A stretch of DNA of 64,000 nucleotides, from assembly GCF_036426115.1 (NCBI RefSeq), contig NC_088599.1:14902001-14966000 (forward strand), given 5' to 3'. Both the position numbers and the translations under genes were made by a program. A model generated the notes under the pieces. It was not told the DNA's origin. It did not search any database and saw only the letters and a list, made by a program, of their open reading frames with translations. Each line of letters opens with the position of its first letter. Position 1 is the stretch's first letter. Shown here in pieces: positions 11,495-23,382 of this stretch. The DNA comes from Kwoniella botswanensis. Lineage: Eukaryota; Basidiomycota; Tremellomycetes; Tremellales; Cryptococcaceae.

Positions 11495-13203
11495 TTACCA
11501 TGACGGATGGTATCGTACATCCTAAGATGCTTGTGCTTGTCGATTTAGTATTCATAATATTTATATTGAAACTAACGTACATTTGACAACATATCTACGA
11601 TACAACGTTTAAGTAATCCAATGTAAACTGATTGTTTTTTCTCTTCGACCGCTTCAATACGCCAAGTATTCTCAACTCTATTCCACCATGATACATCGTC
11701 TTTGTACCTCGCCGTGACTTCTTCCATCGCAATGGCATCGTAGTTATGAGACTTTGTGATACTCACCAATGCAACCTTGAACATCGTCGTCTTCACTACA
11801 TCATGAGCATCCCTAGGGGTCAGAAGAACGATTTCACCCAGAAGATATTTCGCAGTGGGTCTATCTAAATCAATGTTTTTCTCAAAGTCCATATCGATCC
11901 CTCTAGACACATGCTCAGCCCGTCGCTGTTCTGTCTTCTTGCTTCGTATGCCCCCCAGATCCTCTATAAGTAATGTGAGTATGTGACATGCTGTTCTCCA
12001 GTGTCTTGAACGTGCGAGTCTCTTCGTGACATCCAGTACATCGTTAGTCGGTAATGCGCGTAATGAGTGGACGAGAGAAGATGACAGCGATGAAGGATGA
12101 AAGGGTGCTTTTGGACCGATGGCAGTATCAATGACCTATATGAGGACACCGGATTCGGAGAGTTAGCGGTGAATATTTGTAAGGTTGATGGAATACTTAC
12201 CAATGATAACAAATTCACTGCAAAGGATCTACGCCTTTCTCCTTCTTCACCTTTGCTGGATGGCGTCGTATAAGCAGCTTTAAGTATTGAGATAGGAATT
12301 GAAGCATCGTTCCGAGGTAATTGACCTGTACGGTCGAAAGGTCTAGGAAGTTGTTTGAGGAATAAGGGGGAGTACTCTACCGTACATATTTAGCTACCAC
12401 CGCTGAAGGTCATATGTCATTTTGGACACAGTACTTACCTATGGAATTTTCTCTGAGATCACGCTCAGACCTATCCTTCTCCCAGAACTGTACCAACCAC
12501 TCTAACAACTTCCAACCTTCCGTACTAAGGTTCCTATGTGCTTTGCGGTCTCCTTCTTCATCGTCTTCTATAGATCGACGCGGTCTTTCCGTTTTAGCTT
12601 TAACTTGGGCTGCTTTGTCCCAGAGCAATGCCCATACACCTTCATCCCTACATGCCCTCATACATCTCCAGATGGATTTATGCAAGTCCGATCGCTTATA
12701 ATTCCATTGTAACCATATCGGTTCATTCTCTCGATTTTTACCAGAAGATGATGGGTGAATTGGAATACCTTGAGAGAAAGACATCGGGTGATGCAACGAC
12801 ACCAATCGATATAATATGTCTAGAGGCAGTTCAGGTGAAATCGGGTGAACATTTGGGGTTATAGTGAGATATAAGAGGAGTTGAACGTGTTCCCTAAATA
12901 TATTCGCCGATTAGCATGGTTGATCCACGAAGGTAGAAAACATATTGAAGGGAAGATGGCTCACACTGTAGGCACAAAATCAGGTTGAACTAGCTCATTG
13001 AGTGTGCTTAAGGCGAGCTGCACTACAGGACATGTGCATCGTTGTCAGCAACATACATATGGGTTGGTATAGGAGGAATTCAGCCCACCGAATTCCTCTT
13101 CCAAAGGTCCATTGATGATTTCCCTCCAGTGGTGAGGGTATGTCGAGATCAATTTCGAAACTCCTTCCCCTGGGCTTGGGGTGGCTGCTACCTGGTCAGC
13201 CAT
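11495..13203 (-). CDS. Unknown helical protein, about 461 aa
   Basis: Proposed exons: 13203..13089, 13022..12965, 12893..12439, 12376..12201, 12135..11581, 11521..11495. Phases close throughout; the first intron has a less common GTGGGC donor but a good CTGAC branch. I do not recognise the family. The protein is rich in Leu, Trp, Arg and Glu (LLEWLVQFWEKD, SWWNRVENTWRIE) and probably all-helical, with no signal peptide, membrane span or known catalytic motif. Two 3' ends are possible: splicing at 11581 adds DVRYHPSW, while read-through stops at 11572. It starts 337 nt from the clathrin light chain start, divergently. Confidence 0.6.
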
Positions 13204-13540
13204 TGTCAGAGCTGTTCAGGGGGCGGACTATGTCTGTTGGATGAGTCATGCTTGGGGAAGTGAGGAAAGAGTAACTAGAACAGAGAAAGCAAAAGATACC
13301 CGAGTTGAAATCATAGTACTGGGTGCGCGTCTGTGTCAGTGACCATCGGATCTTCACAAGAGATTGCCACATCAATGTCAGGTTGATATATTTGCTTCCG
13401 TTATTGGTCTTCACGTTGTGTGGTAACATGGTATGCGCGTCACCATTGTTATCATCCTCATCCTCATCTTCTCCTTCTTCCTCCTACCAATACATCACTA
13501 TACCCCTTATACCTACCCACTCAATATCACCACCTGCAAA
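13204..13540. promoter_or_regulatory. Divergent promoter, unknown gene and CLC1
   Basis: This 337-nt region lies between two divergent start codons. A pyrimidine-rich CT tract at about 13444-13500 precedes the CLC1 start, as expected for a fungal transcription start region. Confidence 0.5.
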
Positions 13541-14877
13541 ATGAGTGACGATCCAATGGCTGATTTCCTCGCTCGTGAGAAGGCTGCATTAGGTATGTCA
13601 ACCCCCCCTCTCCTCCATCCCTTTGCGATCTGTTGCGCTTCTTCCTGTTGGAGTCGGGCTGTTTCAATGGAATGATTGATGCTGACGTTAATTGGGATTG
13701 GATTGTCGTAGGTGACGATGCCGACTTGTTCGCATCTGGAAGCGCACCCTCAGAACCATCAGGGATGGATGCCTTCCCCGACTTTAGTACGTATATCCTC
13801 TGTTCCGGTGTATTATCATCTGAATTGTGCAATGTTGATCGATGACTGTCATTTAGCTTCACCTGCTCCTCCTGCCGAAGCTCCCAAACCGGCCTCTCCC
13901 CCAAAGGGGATTGACTCATTCCCTTCCCTCCACTCTCCCTCGATTGGAGGAGGAGAGGTAAGAGTCACCGGTGTAGCTGGAACAGGAGAGGATGAAGATC
14001 GTGCTCAGTTCGAAAGTCAATTCCCGGATTTATCAGGTGAAGTGGGATACGAAGCTGTGAGTGGGGGTATGACCATGTCTCTCTCGTTCATTAGAATCAA
14101 GCGTACCTTCCCCTTTGCGCAACAATGGCGGGTATACTTCTGACGTTATGGGTTGATGATCTTAGCCCCCTAAACCCGTGTTCAACGCCTTATCACCCCA
14201 ACCATACGGTGCATCACCTTACCCAGCTACAGCCGCACCCAAACCTCGTTCTGCTCAATCCATCCTACCTCCTCCAACATTCAACAATATCCTCCCATCG
14301 AACTCCGAAGAGGAATCTGAACCTATCAAAGCATGGAGAGAGAAACAGGCTGAACAAATCAAGAAACGGGACGAGGAAGATAAGAAGAGGAGAGATGAGA
14401 TGGCGAATAAAGCTGAAAAGGCGATTGACAGTTTCTATGAAGATTACAACAAGATGAAAGAGAGGAATATCAGGGAAAACAAGTATGTGCCATTCTCATT
14501 TCCTCGATGTGCATTATCAGATCCAGATATTTCGGTGTGGCTTAGGGTAATGCTGATATCTCGCTGACGTACAATAGAGAGACTGAAGCTGCTTTCCTCG
14601 AAAAGCTGAACGAGGGTATAGCTAAAGGGACAGCTTGGGAGAGAATCACAGAGTTGATTCAGCTTGAAAATTCACGTCAGTTGATTTAAGGTCTACTCAT
14701 ACACATAACCATGTACTATTCTATCGTAACATCGCTGATTTTGTATGAACAAATGTAATAGAGTCCAAAACCATTAGACCTTCTGTACCTGGTGGGTCCG
14801 ATTTAGCAAGGATGAAAGAGATCCTCTTAGCTCTCAGACGAGAAGGTGATAAGGCCCCTGGAGCGGCGGGCTTCTGA
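13541..14877 (+). CDS. CLC1: Clathrin light chain
   Basis: Six exons: 13541..13592, 13712..13786, 13857..14056, 14166..14482, 14578..14675, 14762..14877; 285 aa. Light chains bind the clathrin heavy-chain hub and tune coat assembly in endocytosis and Golgi/endosome traffic. The acidic N-terminal half contains EDEDRAQFESQFPDL, matching the conserved conserved-region motif before the helix. A long charged helix (about residues 158-216: EPIKAWREKQAEQIKKRDEE and on to NKMKERNIREN) is the heavy-chain-binding coiled coil. The C-terminal block has TAWERITELIQLEN and DLARMKEILLALRREG. N-terminal MADFLAREKAAL is family-typical. Cytosolic coat component; not obviously altered. Confidence 0.95.
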
Positions 14878-15327
14878 ATGATAGATGAGTTTTTGTAAGA
14901 GTAAGAGCCATCTAGAATAAATTCATTCTCATATTACTTTTCTTGGAATATCCGTAGAAACCTCTTCTGTTATTCCTCTTTTTTCCTCATCCATTATTTA
15001 TTTACGATTTGCGAGAAATGTGTATGATGATGATTAGTGTAAGATGGGCGATTTTAGTCGTTGCATATAAGCAGTGACAGGTCCAGGTCGCCTAGTCATC
15101 CTTAAAGCCGGGTTCAAGATTCGGAGTGATATGGTTAAATGTTCATCTCGGGGGTACCCGCATATCATCTCTTTCTATCTGATATCTCACAAGTGCATGA
15201 CACAGTACAACAAATAACTTGGTCAAATCCATATGCAGAACACGGACCAGTAACATTACTTGACGAGAAAGCATATAAGCACAGGCGACTGATGGAGAAT
15301 TCCAGCCACGTCCGAGGAAAAAAGATC
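14878..15327. other. Intergenic stretch after CLC1
   Basis: This holds the CLC1 3' UTR and the T-rich Pol III stop of the next tRNA (read on the minus strand). I see no coding sequence. Confidence 0.5.
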
Positions 15328-15425
15328 TGATCACGGACGGGCTCGAACCGCCGACAATTGCATAACTAATTTGCTTGAACAGCAACTATTAGTACAAGAT
15401 TCTAAACCAACTGAAATACGCGACC
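15328..15425 (-). tRNA. tRNA-Ile(AAU) with a 23-nt intron, copy 2
   Basis: All 98 nt, including the intron, are identical to the copy at 11163-11260 on the same strand. Just beyond the 3' end the transcript strand has a run of six T (complement of 15319-15323 region), a Pol III terminator. The flanks agree only for a few bases next to the tRNA, so this is not a recent long duplication. Confidence 0.93.
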
Positions 15426-17832
15426 AGTCGGATCGAACGCTGTAAAGCGTACGTCTTGTCAATATATATTCTATTTTTGGGGGTACAGAAGGGGCATCTC
15501 GTCTGTCTCTGTCTTCCCCAAGTAAAGCGCAACATATTAACCATTTTGAAATACGCTGGAAACGACAAACGTTATTTTCCTGATCTGTGTCAGACTTGTG
15601 GACGGAAGGGGTGCCATAGCGTCATGACAAGGTTACAAGACAAACAGCTATACCTTTTGGGAGAGTCGGTTATTCGATAATAGATGATAAATTCCTCATT
15701 GCCATTTACTCTGGACGGACTTAATGATGTCGGTAGGTCGAGCATGTGATAAACTTGGGTTACCTGGCTGACATTCTGCTCCTTTGACATACCCGGCGGT
15801 GTTTACAGCTATATGAACAGCCGAGTTTTTCGTTGATCGATACCATCAAAGAGCATTCAAAATCTTTGAGAACGAGTGAAGCTGGATTGCGATGAGCCGT
15901 GCGCATCCGTAATAACTTTTTACGCTCAGAGACCGGAGGTACAGACGACAAACTAGGTCAGAACATTATTCGTACAGCATGATGATATACCCGTCGCACA
16001 CAGCGTTTTAGAGGTATAATGCAAGCTATTTAACACATGCCAGCCTACATATAAAGATAGCATCGTTGTGAGATTCACCTTCCATGGACAATGAGGGGCG
16101 GTTTTGAGCAGAACTGATGGTCCTTGATCCAATTTGCATAGACATGAATGTGTGAGGCAAGGTATTCTCGGTCAAACAGATGGCTACAACAAAGGTTTAA
16201 AAATTGCTCACCTAAACCGACGTCAGTGGATGTATCGTATAGAAGCACCAGATTGAACCTAACCGACACCTCAGCTTGGCAAGCGAGTTTGTCTTTGCTC
16301 CGGATGAAGCTCTGTCAACAGGTGCTTCCACCGAGCAGATTTGTTAGTAGCGGGGGGTTTTGACTTGCGTCGATGGGAGTGGAATAAACAGATCCATACA
16401 AGTATGCTTGTAGAGATAAGTCCAAGTGAGGAGAAGAGAGAAGACATATCTTGACATACACACGTTGACTGAGTTCAACCCAACTGTCAAGTCTGCAGAT
16501 CATCGTCGTAGTAGCCGTCTCGATGGATAACCACTTGGCTGCTCCTCTCTCCTACTTGACTGAGTCATCTCTCGGGTTGTCTCTTTCCAGGCTGGCTGAG
16601 TTGATCGCATACAATGCGTTTTCGTGCGAATCATTGGGGCGACTACAACTCTAGTTCTAGCTGTATCGTTCTCAGAGTCTTGTAGCTAACCATTCCGCGT
16701 CGCTGACACAGGGTGTGGTGACGAATTGATCGTCTTCTAAGCGGATCATAGAGAAGTTTCGCAGATAACCTTGAAAGCTTGACGAGGTGTAGAAACATAG
16801 ATGTTGAACCCACCTGGATCCCTCGCAGCGAGGACATTAGCAATCACTTAGTGCATCATAAACCGGACGACTAGCTTATAGCAAACGTGAAAGGAAGTGT
16901 TACATGAGTCCAATGATCACGAGGCGAGGGTGAGGTTGATGATGATTAGTAAGCGTATTCGAATATGGATTGTACTTACAGCACTCAAACCCGTCGCATG
17001 CATGAGAGGTAGGATATACTTTAGAGTTGCCGGCATATGAACCATGTATCGAACCTGCCCATAACGCCACTTGACCTTTTGGACCCTAACCCTTTGGTGG
17101 AGGAGAGGGGAAGAGAGAGAGAGAGAAAAGTGATTTAGAGTGAAATACATTCTATGGTGAACAAGGGTGAATCATCTTAAACGGGTAATTCCAGTAACAC
17201 GAGTTGACACAAGTTAATACCCAATCTGGTTATATGGGGCATGTCTACCCAACAGCATAACGTGAACGTATCAAGGGTAACCCACCACTAGACTCTGCAG
17301 TAAGTCATGCCATGCACATCCAGATGCAGGTATGGGTGAAGATACAGTTGCAGATCGTCAGGTAAGGGAGTGTAACTCTATCTCGGTGCTTTGTAAGTGA
17401 TTGCAGTGAGAGCCACACAAAGGAAACACTCCACTAAATTACTCTGTTGGTACTACCACTAGTCACTTTTCACACTTGACCTTTGACTTTCTCACCATCA
17501 TCATCGCCATCATATCGCTATCAATCGATACATCATCCACTATCAACCACCCGAGTATCGCCTCAGTCGGTGTACATACAGATACACACGCGAGAGAGAG
17601 CCCAAGCCAAGAAACAGTCAACTCAGCTGAGAGTCGAACCGAAAAGGGATTTATCTTCTGAGTGAGAGTGAGTTAGTCACGCCATCTCTCCACTGTTTTT
17701 TTTTCAGAAAGTACATTCACACTTACATCCATTCTATCGGACTGATACAGTATTAGCAAATTCACCTTAATCATATACAGTACAAACCACTATAATTGAC
17801 GATTAGGAGCTTGGAGCTTTTATCTGATCAAG
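15426..17832. other. Long gene-poor interval upstream of GPA1
   Basis: This is the longest gap in the window (2.4 kb). The last 350 nt are rich in TC and CA runs and look like the promoter and leader of GPA1. Minus-strand frames at 15.8-16.8 kb look weakly coding but need an implausibly short intron to join (see rejected items). No transposon ends or terminal repeats were found. Confidence 0.5.
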
Positions 17833-19868
17833 ATGGGAGGATGTCTATCAACACCATCGTCACCCAAACATACCAATGAGACCAAACAGGTCACCGCTGC
17901 TTCATCATCTAAATCCCCTCAGACCAACGTCAACCCTTCCTCACCCGCTCCAGCAACCAATAACAATGGCGAGTCCACGCCGACGAGCGCGGCAGGGCAA
18001 GGCCTAGCTGCTGCCCTGGCATCGACTGAACCTACCGCGCAGGAATCTAAGGGAGATAGAAATAGGAGTAATATGATTGATAGGCAGCTGGAAGATGATT
18101 CGAAAAAGTTCAAGAGGGAATGTAAGATTCTGTTACTGGGTGAGTGTTATATTGAACTCTATCGCGGGATGGTATGCTTTGTCAGCGCGGAAGTACTTGT
18201 GTGCAGTTCGACGCGTTGTCCATTGATGCTGGTGTCAAACTACCTGTCGTTCATCGTCATAGCTGAGACCACGTCGTTCCATGCAATCTGATGCATCGAC
18301 TCATCATGACAATCAATCTGGATTTGACTTTGGCTAACTTTGGAACATAATAGGATCCGGAGAATCAGGAAAATCCACCATCGTGAAACAGATGAAAATC
18401 ATTCACCAGAACGGGTACAGCCGTGAAGAGCTGTTGAGCTTCCGTCAGATCGTACACAAAAACGTACTTGATTCAGCGCAGGCTTTGATCATGGCTATGA
18501 GGAAGATTGGGGTTGATCCGGAGGAACCAAACAACAGAGTGAGTGAACAGTGATGGTACGGTGATGAATGGTTTCTCCCGACATGGTGTGACCTTACCTC
18601 ACATTCGTCATCTTCCTGACATCCCCGCTTCTCTACCCATCATCGATCCCCTACGCCTTCCGACGCGTAGATCAAATGCACATACCCCACTGCCTTCCTT
18701 ATTCAGAGTCTCTCAGCGGTCTCTTGACAATTTACTAACCTTATTCATATTGTTCACCAACAGGTATACGCCGACCGAATCCTCGAATTCCGTATGGACA
18801 CCGACCCCCTCTCCGTCCTCCCGTCGGATATCCTACACAACGTAGATTCGTTATGGCACGATCCGGTGATCCCTTCAGTGATGGACCGATCGTCCGAATT
18901 TTACCTCATGGACTCGGCCACCTACTTCTTCGCCAACATAAGGAAGATCGGTGCAGCGGATTATATACCTGATGAAGCGGATGTGCTGAGAGCGAGAACA
19001 AAGACTACTGGTATCAGCGAAACGAGATTCAACATGGGTCAATTGTCGATTCATATGTTCGATGTGGGAGGTCAGAGATCAGAGAGAAAGAAGTGGATTC
19101 ATTGTGGGTGTTTCACTTCTGTCAAACAAGCGATCACCCATTGTTTTCTTCTACACGGATGCTGTTCACCACCTGCCCGCGCTCCATCGCATTCATCCTT
19201 TTCTTTGAAGGCAGTGAAGCGAAATCTGTACTAATTGTCTTTTCAATCGTCAGGCTTCGAAGCAGTCACTTCCATCATATTCTGTGTGGCCTTATCGGAA
19301 TACGATCAAGTATTACTTGAAGAATCGGGTCAAAATAGAATGCAAGAATCCTTGGTCCTGTTCGAATCAGTCATAAATTCGCGATGGTTTTTAAGAACTT
19401 CCGTGATCTTATTCTTGAATAAGATTGATCTGTTTAAGCAGAAGTTACCCAAGATACCTCTAGTACAATACTTCCCTGAGTATACTGGTGAGTCCAGCCG
19501 TTGAGATCATTGCCTTTTCATCTCTCCTTCTTTTCCTCGCTATACCCTCACTTCATTCGCCAACTATCAGCCAAGTCCGATATCGCTGACTGGGTACCTC
19601 CTCGATATCAGGTGGCGCCGATATCAACAAAGCTGCCAAATACATCCTATGGCGATTCACCCAGACCAATCGAGCGAGATTATCCGTCTACCCTCATTTG
19701 ACTCAAGCGACTGATACTTCTAATGTGAGTCGAATCAAATATGAACTGTGTATGGTCCTCTTGCTGAACACCCTTGTCTCGGCGACATATGTATAGATCC
19801 GTCTGGTATTCGCTGCAGTGAAAGAGACGATCCTTCAAAACGCTCTACGTGATTCCGGTATATTGTAA
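17833..19868 (+). CDS. GPA1: Heterotrimeric G protein alpha subunit, Gpa1 type
   Basis: Six exons: 17833..18139, 18354..18538, 18764..19103, 19254..19487, 19612..19724, 19797..19868; 416 aa. In Cryptococcus, Gpa1 couples nutrient signals (glucose, methionine) to adenylyl cyclase and drives capsule and mating programmes. MGGCLS carries the N-myristoylation Gly2 and a palmitoylation Cys4. The P-loop GSGESGKS lies at 103-110, the switch I Arg in RTKTTG at 242, switch [12 protein letters not shown] at 264-273, NKID at 333-336, and the C-terminus is ALRDSGIL with no Cys. The Ser/Thr/Pro-rich insertion after the lipid anchor (about residues 8-75) is characteristic of Cryptococcus Gpa1 and separates it from Gpa2 and Gpa3. 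No key residue is missing. Confidence 0.95.
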
Positions 19869-21114
19869 ACCAGCTTATCTCACCATCACAATCTTTTTAC
19901 AAACGAAAAAGCTCGTCATACCATATAATTTTCATTTCACTCTGGCTCTCTCATGTACCATGACAATATTCGATCGCTCGAGCTGAGTCCAGCATCAATA
20001 TCAGTAACATGTAATCAACATATACCAACAGCAATACCCCTTTCTTTCGCTAAAGCTAGACGATAACGAATCGTCAGCAAATCAATTCAGTTTCTTTTAT
20101 AAATTCATATCGCCAGCCCGACCGACTACACAGCAGGAACTGACATTCACGGAGATAGATGTATATGAGAAAAGCAAGGGAATCAATCAAGGGGGAACTT
20201 TACAGTAAGGAGAAGAAGAGAACAAGAAGATCATTATAGGGCTTCAATCCATTTGGATGAACGGATGAACGGATCAGCTTTGATGGATATAGACACAGCG
20301 AATCACTCTGATTGTTGAAAGTCCGAAATACCACTCGGAGGTTCAACGTAGGTTCATCAAATGAATCTAGGATCAACGTTTGACCGCAAATAAATCTTCT
20401 GATCTTGATCATCCAATATATCCACCTTAAAATCTTACTTGATGAGCCTCAATAATCCGGTCACATATTCCTCGCCCTTCAGGAAAAGCATCGTCTTCCT
20501 TCTATTCTGTCTGCCTTCTTACTTCTCCTTAATCTTATTCACAGTCCCTCTGCAGAAGTAAGTCATACATCTACAGTAATCAGTATTGAGAAATGGATTT
20601 TACAATCTGAATTTTGGATTTTTTTTCATCTTCTTCTTCTTCGTTCATGTCATATACATATCTACATGCAGATCTAAGAATTTTCTAGCGCAACAGTAGC
20701 TTGCCCCTCCAAGTGCTGCCCTCAATCTCATGATCTTCTTGATCTTGTACCATATGATCACCCAGTAACTAATACAAATTCAGTGATAGCTTCGTGGAAA
20801 GGGTGGGAGGCAAGTCAGCATCTACCTAAATAGGGAATTTCGTAGGAGAGTGCTATTTGAGTTGTTAGGTGATTTCAGCTGATTTTCATCTTCCGTCTTT
20901 CGTCTTCGTTTAGGAGAGACAACTGCAGCATCCATCTGATTCAATTCCATATTCATATGCTGTACTTGACAACTCACATTCCATAATCCTAATCAAACCC
21001 AACCCACACTAGAATATATATATATATACTAAGTTAGGGGCGCTTCTGAATAGATCTGTTCTCGCATATAACCTAGACTCTAAATCATCAAGGTGAATCC
21101 TTTGGCTTGCTCTC
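19869..21114. other. Intergenic interval between GPA1 and the LAMTOR-like gene
   Basis: This 1.2-kb interval contains the GPA1 3' UTR, a poly-T tract near 20620 and an alternating TA run near 21012-21027, close enough to the next start to act as a TATA-like region. No open frame with recognisable content was seen. Confidence 0.5.
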
Positions 21115-21869
21115 ATGGGTCTCTTCGATTTCTTGCCCTGCTGTGGACCGCGGAAGGATAAAGTGAGAGATGTGGAATCGGTAAGTGTTGGATATCCTGA
21201 AAGTGTTGGCTCAAGGGGGGGAAAAATCGATGTGCTGGTGGATTGACATTCAGTGCGGTCATTGTGATATAGCAGACACAGGAAACCAGTACACTCCTAC
21301 CTCCGCCTGCAAGAGAAGAATCAATCATCTCGGCTGACGGGCTGGTCGGAAGTTATGGAGCTACTGAACAGGGTTTGACAGATGAACAGAGGATGAGGAT
21401 TGAAGCTATAGGACGGGAAGTTGGAAAGTGAGTTTGAGCCCACTTTCCGCTAACTCAACCCTATCTTATCAATTTGTAAGAGGTATACAGCTGCTAACAT
21501 AGTATCTTTCACCTGCTTCAACTTGTACTTCCTATTTCCTACGTCCTGCTTCACAGTCACATGCTGCCCATACACTCTCTCCCACCTGGATCTAACCTCC
21601 AAATACAACGGTCCTCACCATCCTTACCTAAACCCAATGGAGGAGCACCCTCTTCGAGAGATTCTTCTCGACCATCTTCACCCTCACCCATGCGTCCAGA
21701 TACGACCCCTCCCGATGGCATACTGCGCTCACCCGACAGACCCGAAGGAGAAGGAGCGGATGATGGCGTAGTTAGGAAAACGCTGTTTGCTGGTGGAGGG
21801 AATATGACGGGTAGGAAGGTCAGTTCCAGGGGGAAGGGGAAATCAAGAGGTGGAAAACCGCGTAAATAG
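21115..21869 (+). CDS. LAMTOR1/Ego1-like lipid-anchored protein
   Basis: Exons 21115..21180, 21273..21427, 21557..21869; 177 aa. The N-terminus MGLFDFLPCCGP has Gly2 for myristoylation and a Cys-Cys pair for palmitoylation. A TLLPPPA segment and a short predicted helix (TDEQRMRIEAIGREVG) follow. This layout matches the Ragulator/EGO anchor LAMTOR1 (yeast Meh1/Ego1), which tethers Rag GTPases to the vacuole for TORC1 control. The rest is Ser/Pro/Gly-rich and disordered, ending in a very basic stretch (SSRGKGKSRGGKPRK). The match rests on architecture and short motifs only; another dually acylated protein is possible. Confidence 0.5.
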
Positions 21870-22253
21870 TGTAAGAAGTCATAATGGTCACGAATTGAAG
21901 AAGAAGGAGAGATTGTCAATCGTTGCTTATGGTTATGTTTATGGTATTGGTTGTGTCTGGCAGGGTGATGGTGATAGTCAAGCAATTGTTGTACTTATAT
22001 ATACCAATATATATCTTAGAATTGAAAGCTCAAGGATGGAGCTGAGCAATGTATTGGATTTTGATCGAATGCATTGGCATTGATTTTTCGATTTGATTCA
22101 TCTATCTTTATAACTCATTTTACTTAGTCTCATCCAGATTAAGTGAATGGGGGATCTCTATTGCCCTAGATCAGATTCGGATAGATTCTGGTTTCAGGAT
22201 GGCGAGGAAAGGAAAGTAAGCGATTCATATCAGTCTTGTGCCATTTGGCATAC

Positions 22254-23188
22254 TCAGGTAAGGTCGACAGACTCACCCGTTTTAACAACTTTTTGTAAAT
22301 CCTGTTCTACTCCCCATACGTGTGCTCTCAAATCAAGTAATTCAAGGTGAAGACCGTCCTAGGATTAGATAGATCAGCTAGGCTATATGTGATATCATAT
22401 TATGCCTAAGGATCACGCTATCGCCCCGAGCGAAAAGACAGAGAGCAACAGCACGAGATCTTTGTTATTGGACATACACTCACATATACTTTCTTCATCT
22501 CACCCCTTACTTTAGTCACATCGTCTTTAATGGCTCCGGAGGACTTGAGAGCAGCCAATTCTTTTTCGACAGTCTGAAGTCTATCCAGATGAGATGAGAT
22601 CTGTTTACAGATCAATCAAGATGTATGACATGCAGTCAGTCCTGATTTCATTTCCGTACAAATAGGGAGAACTAGACAACGAACTCACCTTACCGGTTCC
22701 TTGCTGGAGTTCTTCTACGCTGGCTAAAAGCAAACCTGAAGCGATTTTGTTGTCCTGTTGGAGATAGTAGATCGATAGAGCAGATGCAAAAGAGAAGCCA
22801 AAGAACTGATTCACGAGAACGTACAACGTCGTCAGGGTAAGTGTAAATGTTGTTTACACTCGGATCCAGATGTGAATGAACGTCGGAACTCACAAATCCC
22901 AAAATACTAAAAAATGATGGAAGACGGTATCGATCAGTCGATATCGACATTCAAATGGTCTGCAGTGTATAGGACTTACCCTCCTCTATTGATATTGAGA
23001 TGCCCGGTCAGTGAGTGATACGAAAGGATGTCGAGATGTGAATATACCCATCGGACTCACCGGAAACCTCCCACGGGACGTTTGACGGGTACGGTCCCAA
23101 CGGTACCTACAGCTTCTTGACGCAAGATGGCACTTGTGGACAAGTGTCTCGCATTGCTGATAGCGAGAGCTTTGGTGGATCTGAACAT
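22254..23188 (-). CDS. Small mitochondrial membrane protein, Coi1-like, with micro-exons
   Basis: Exons: 23188..23061, 22985..22980, 22906..22894, 22805..22689, 22600..22484, 22358..22254; 161 aa. The 6-nt and 13-nt exons are needed to rebuild PVGGFRGG-ILGFFFGFSF, a glycine-rich block I associate with a conserved fungal mitochondrial family that includes yeast YDR381C-A (Coi1, linked to complex III/IV assembly). The N-terminus (MFRSTKALAISNARHLSTSA) is a typical presequence. One hydrophobic segment follows, then a helix with heptad-like spacing (LDRLQTVEKELAAL). The last exon is read to TGA without a further intron. The link to Coi1 is from memory and should be treated as tentative. Confidence 0.65.
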
Positions 23189-23382
23189 TGTGCCGGTGTT
23201 TCTTGAGTGTAGCGGGATAGGAATGGAATGTGTGAACAATGAGGATTGCTTAATGTTGGTGTCGGAAAAAGAATGAGAAGTAGACCTAAACACCTAATGT
23301 GTCACAGACCTCCACTATGTACAAGTTATTATTGTATATCTCATCATCACACACTCTCTCTCTTCATTGAAACAAGAATAAA

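Noticed and set aside
15846-16447. A possible 119-aa minus-strand gene from exons 16447..16400, 16311..16212, 16183..16079 and 15952..15846
   Set aside because: Phases close and one intron has a perfect TACTAAC branch, but another would be just 28 nt, below any plausible size, and the product has no recognisable domain.
17034-17052. A GGTTCGAT-like box on the minus strand resembling a Pol III B-box
   Set aside because: No acceptor or anticodon stem can be drawn around it.
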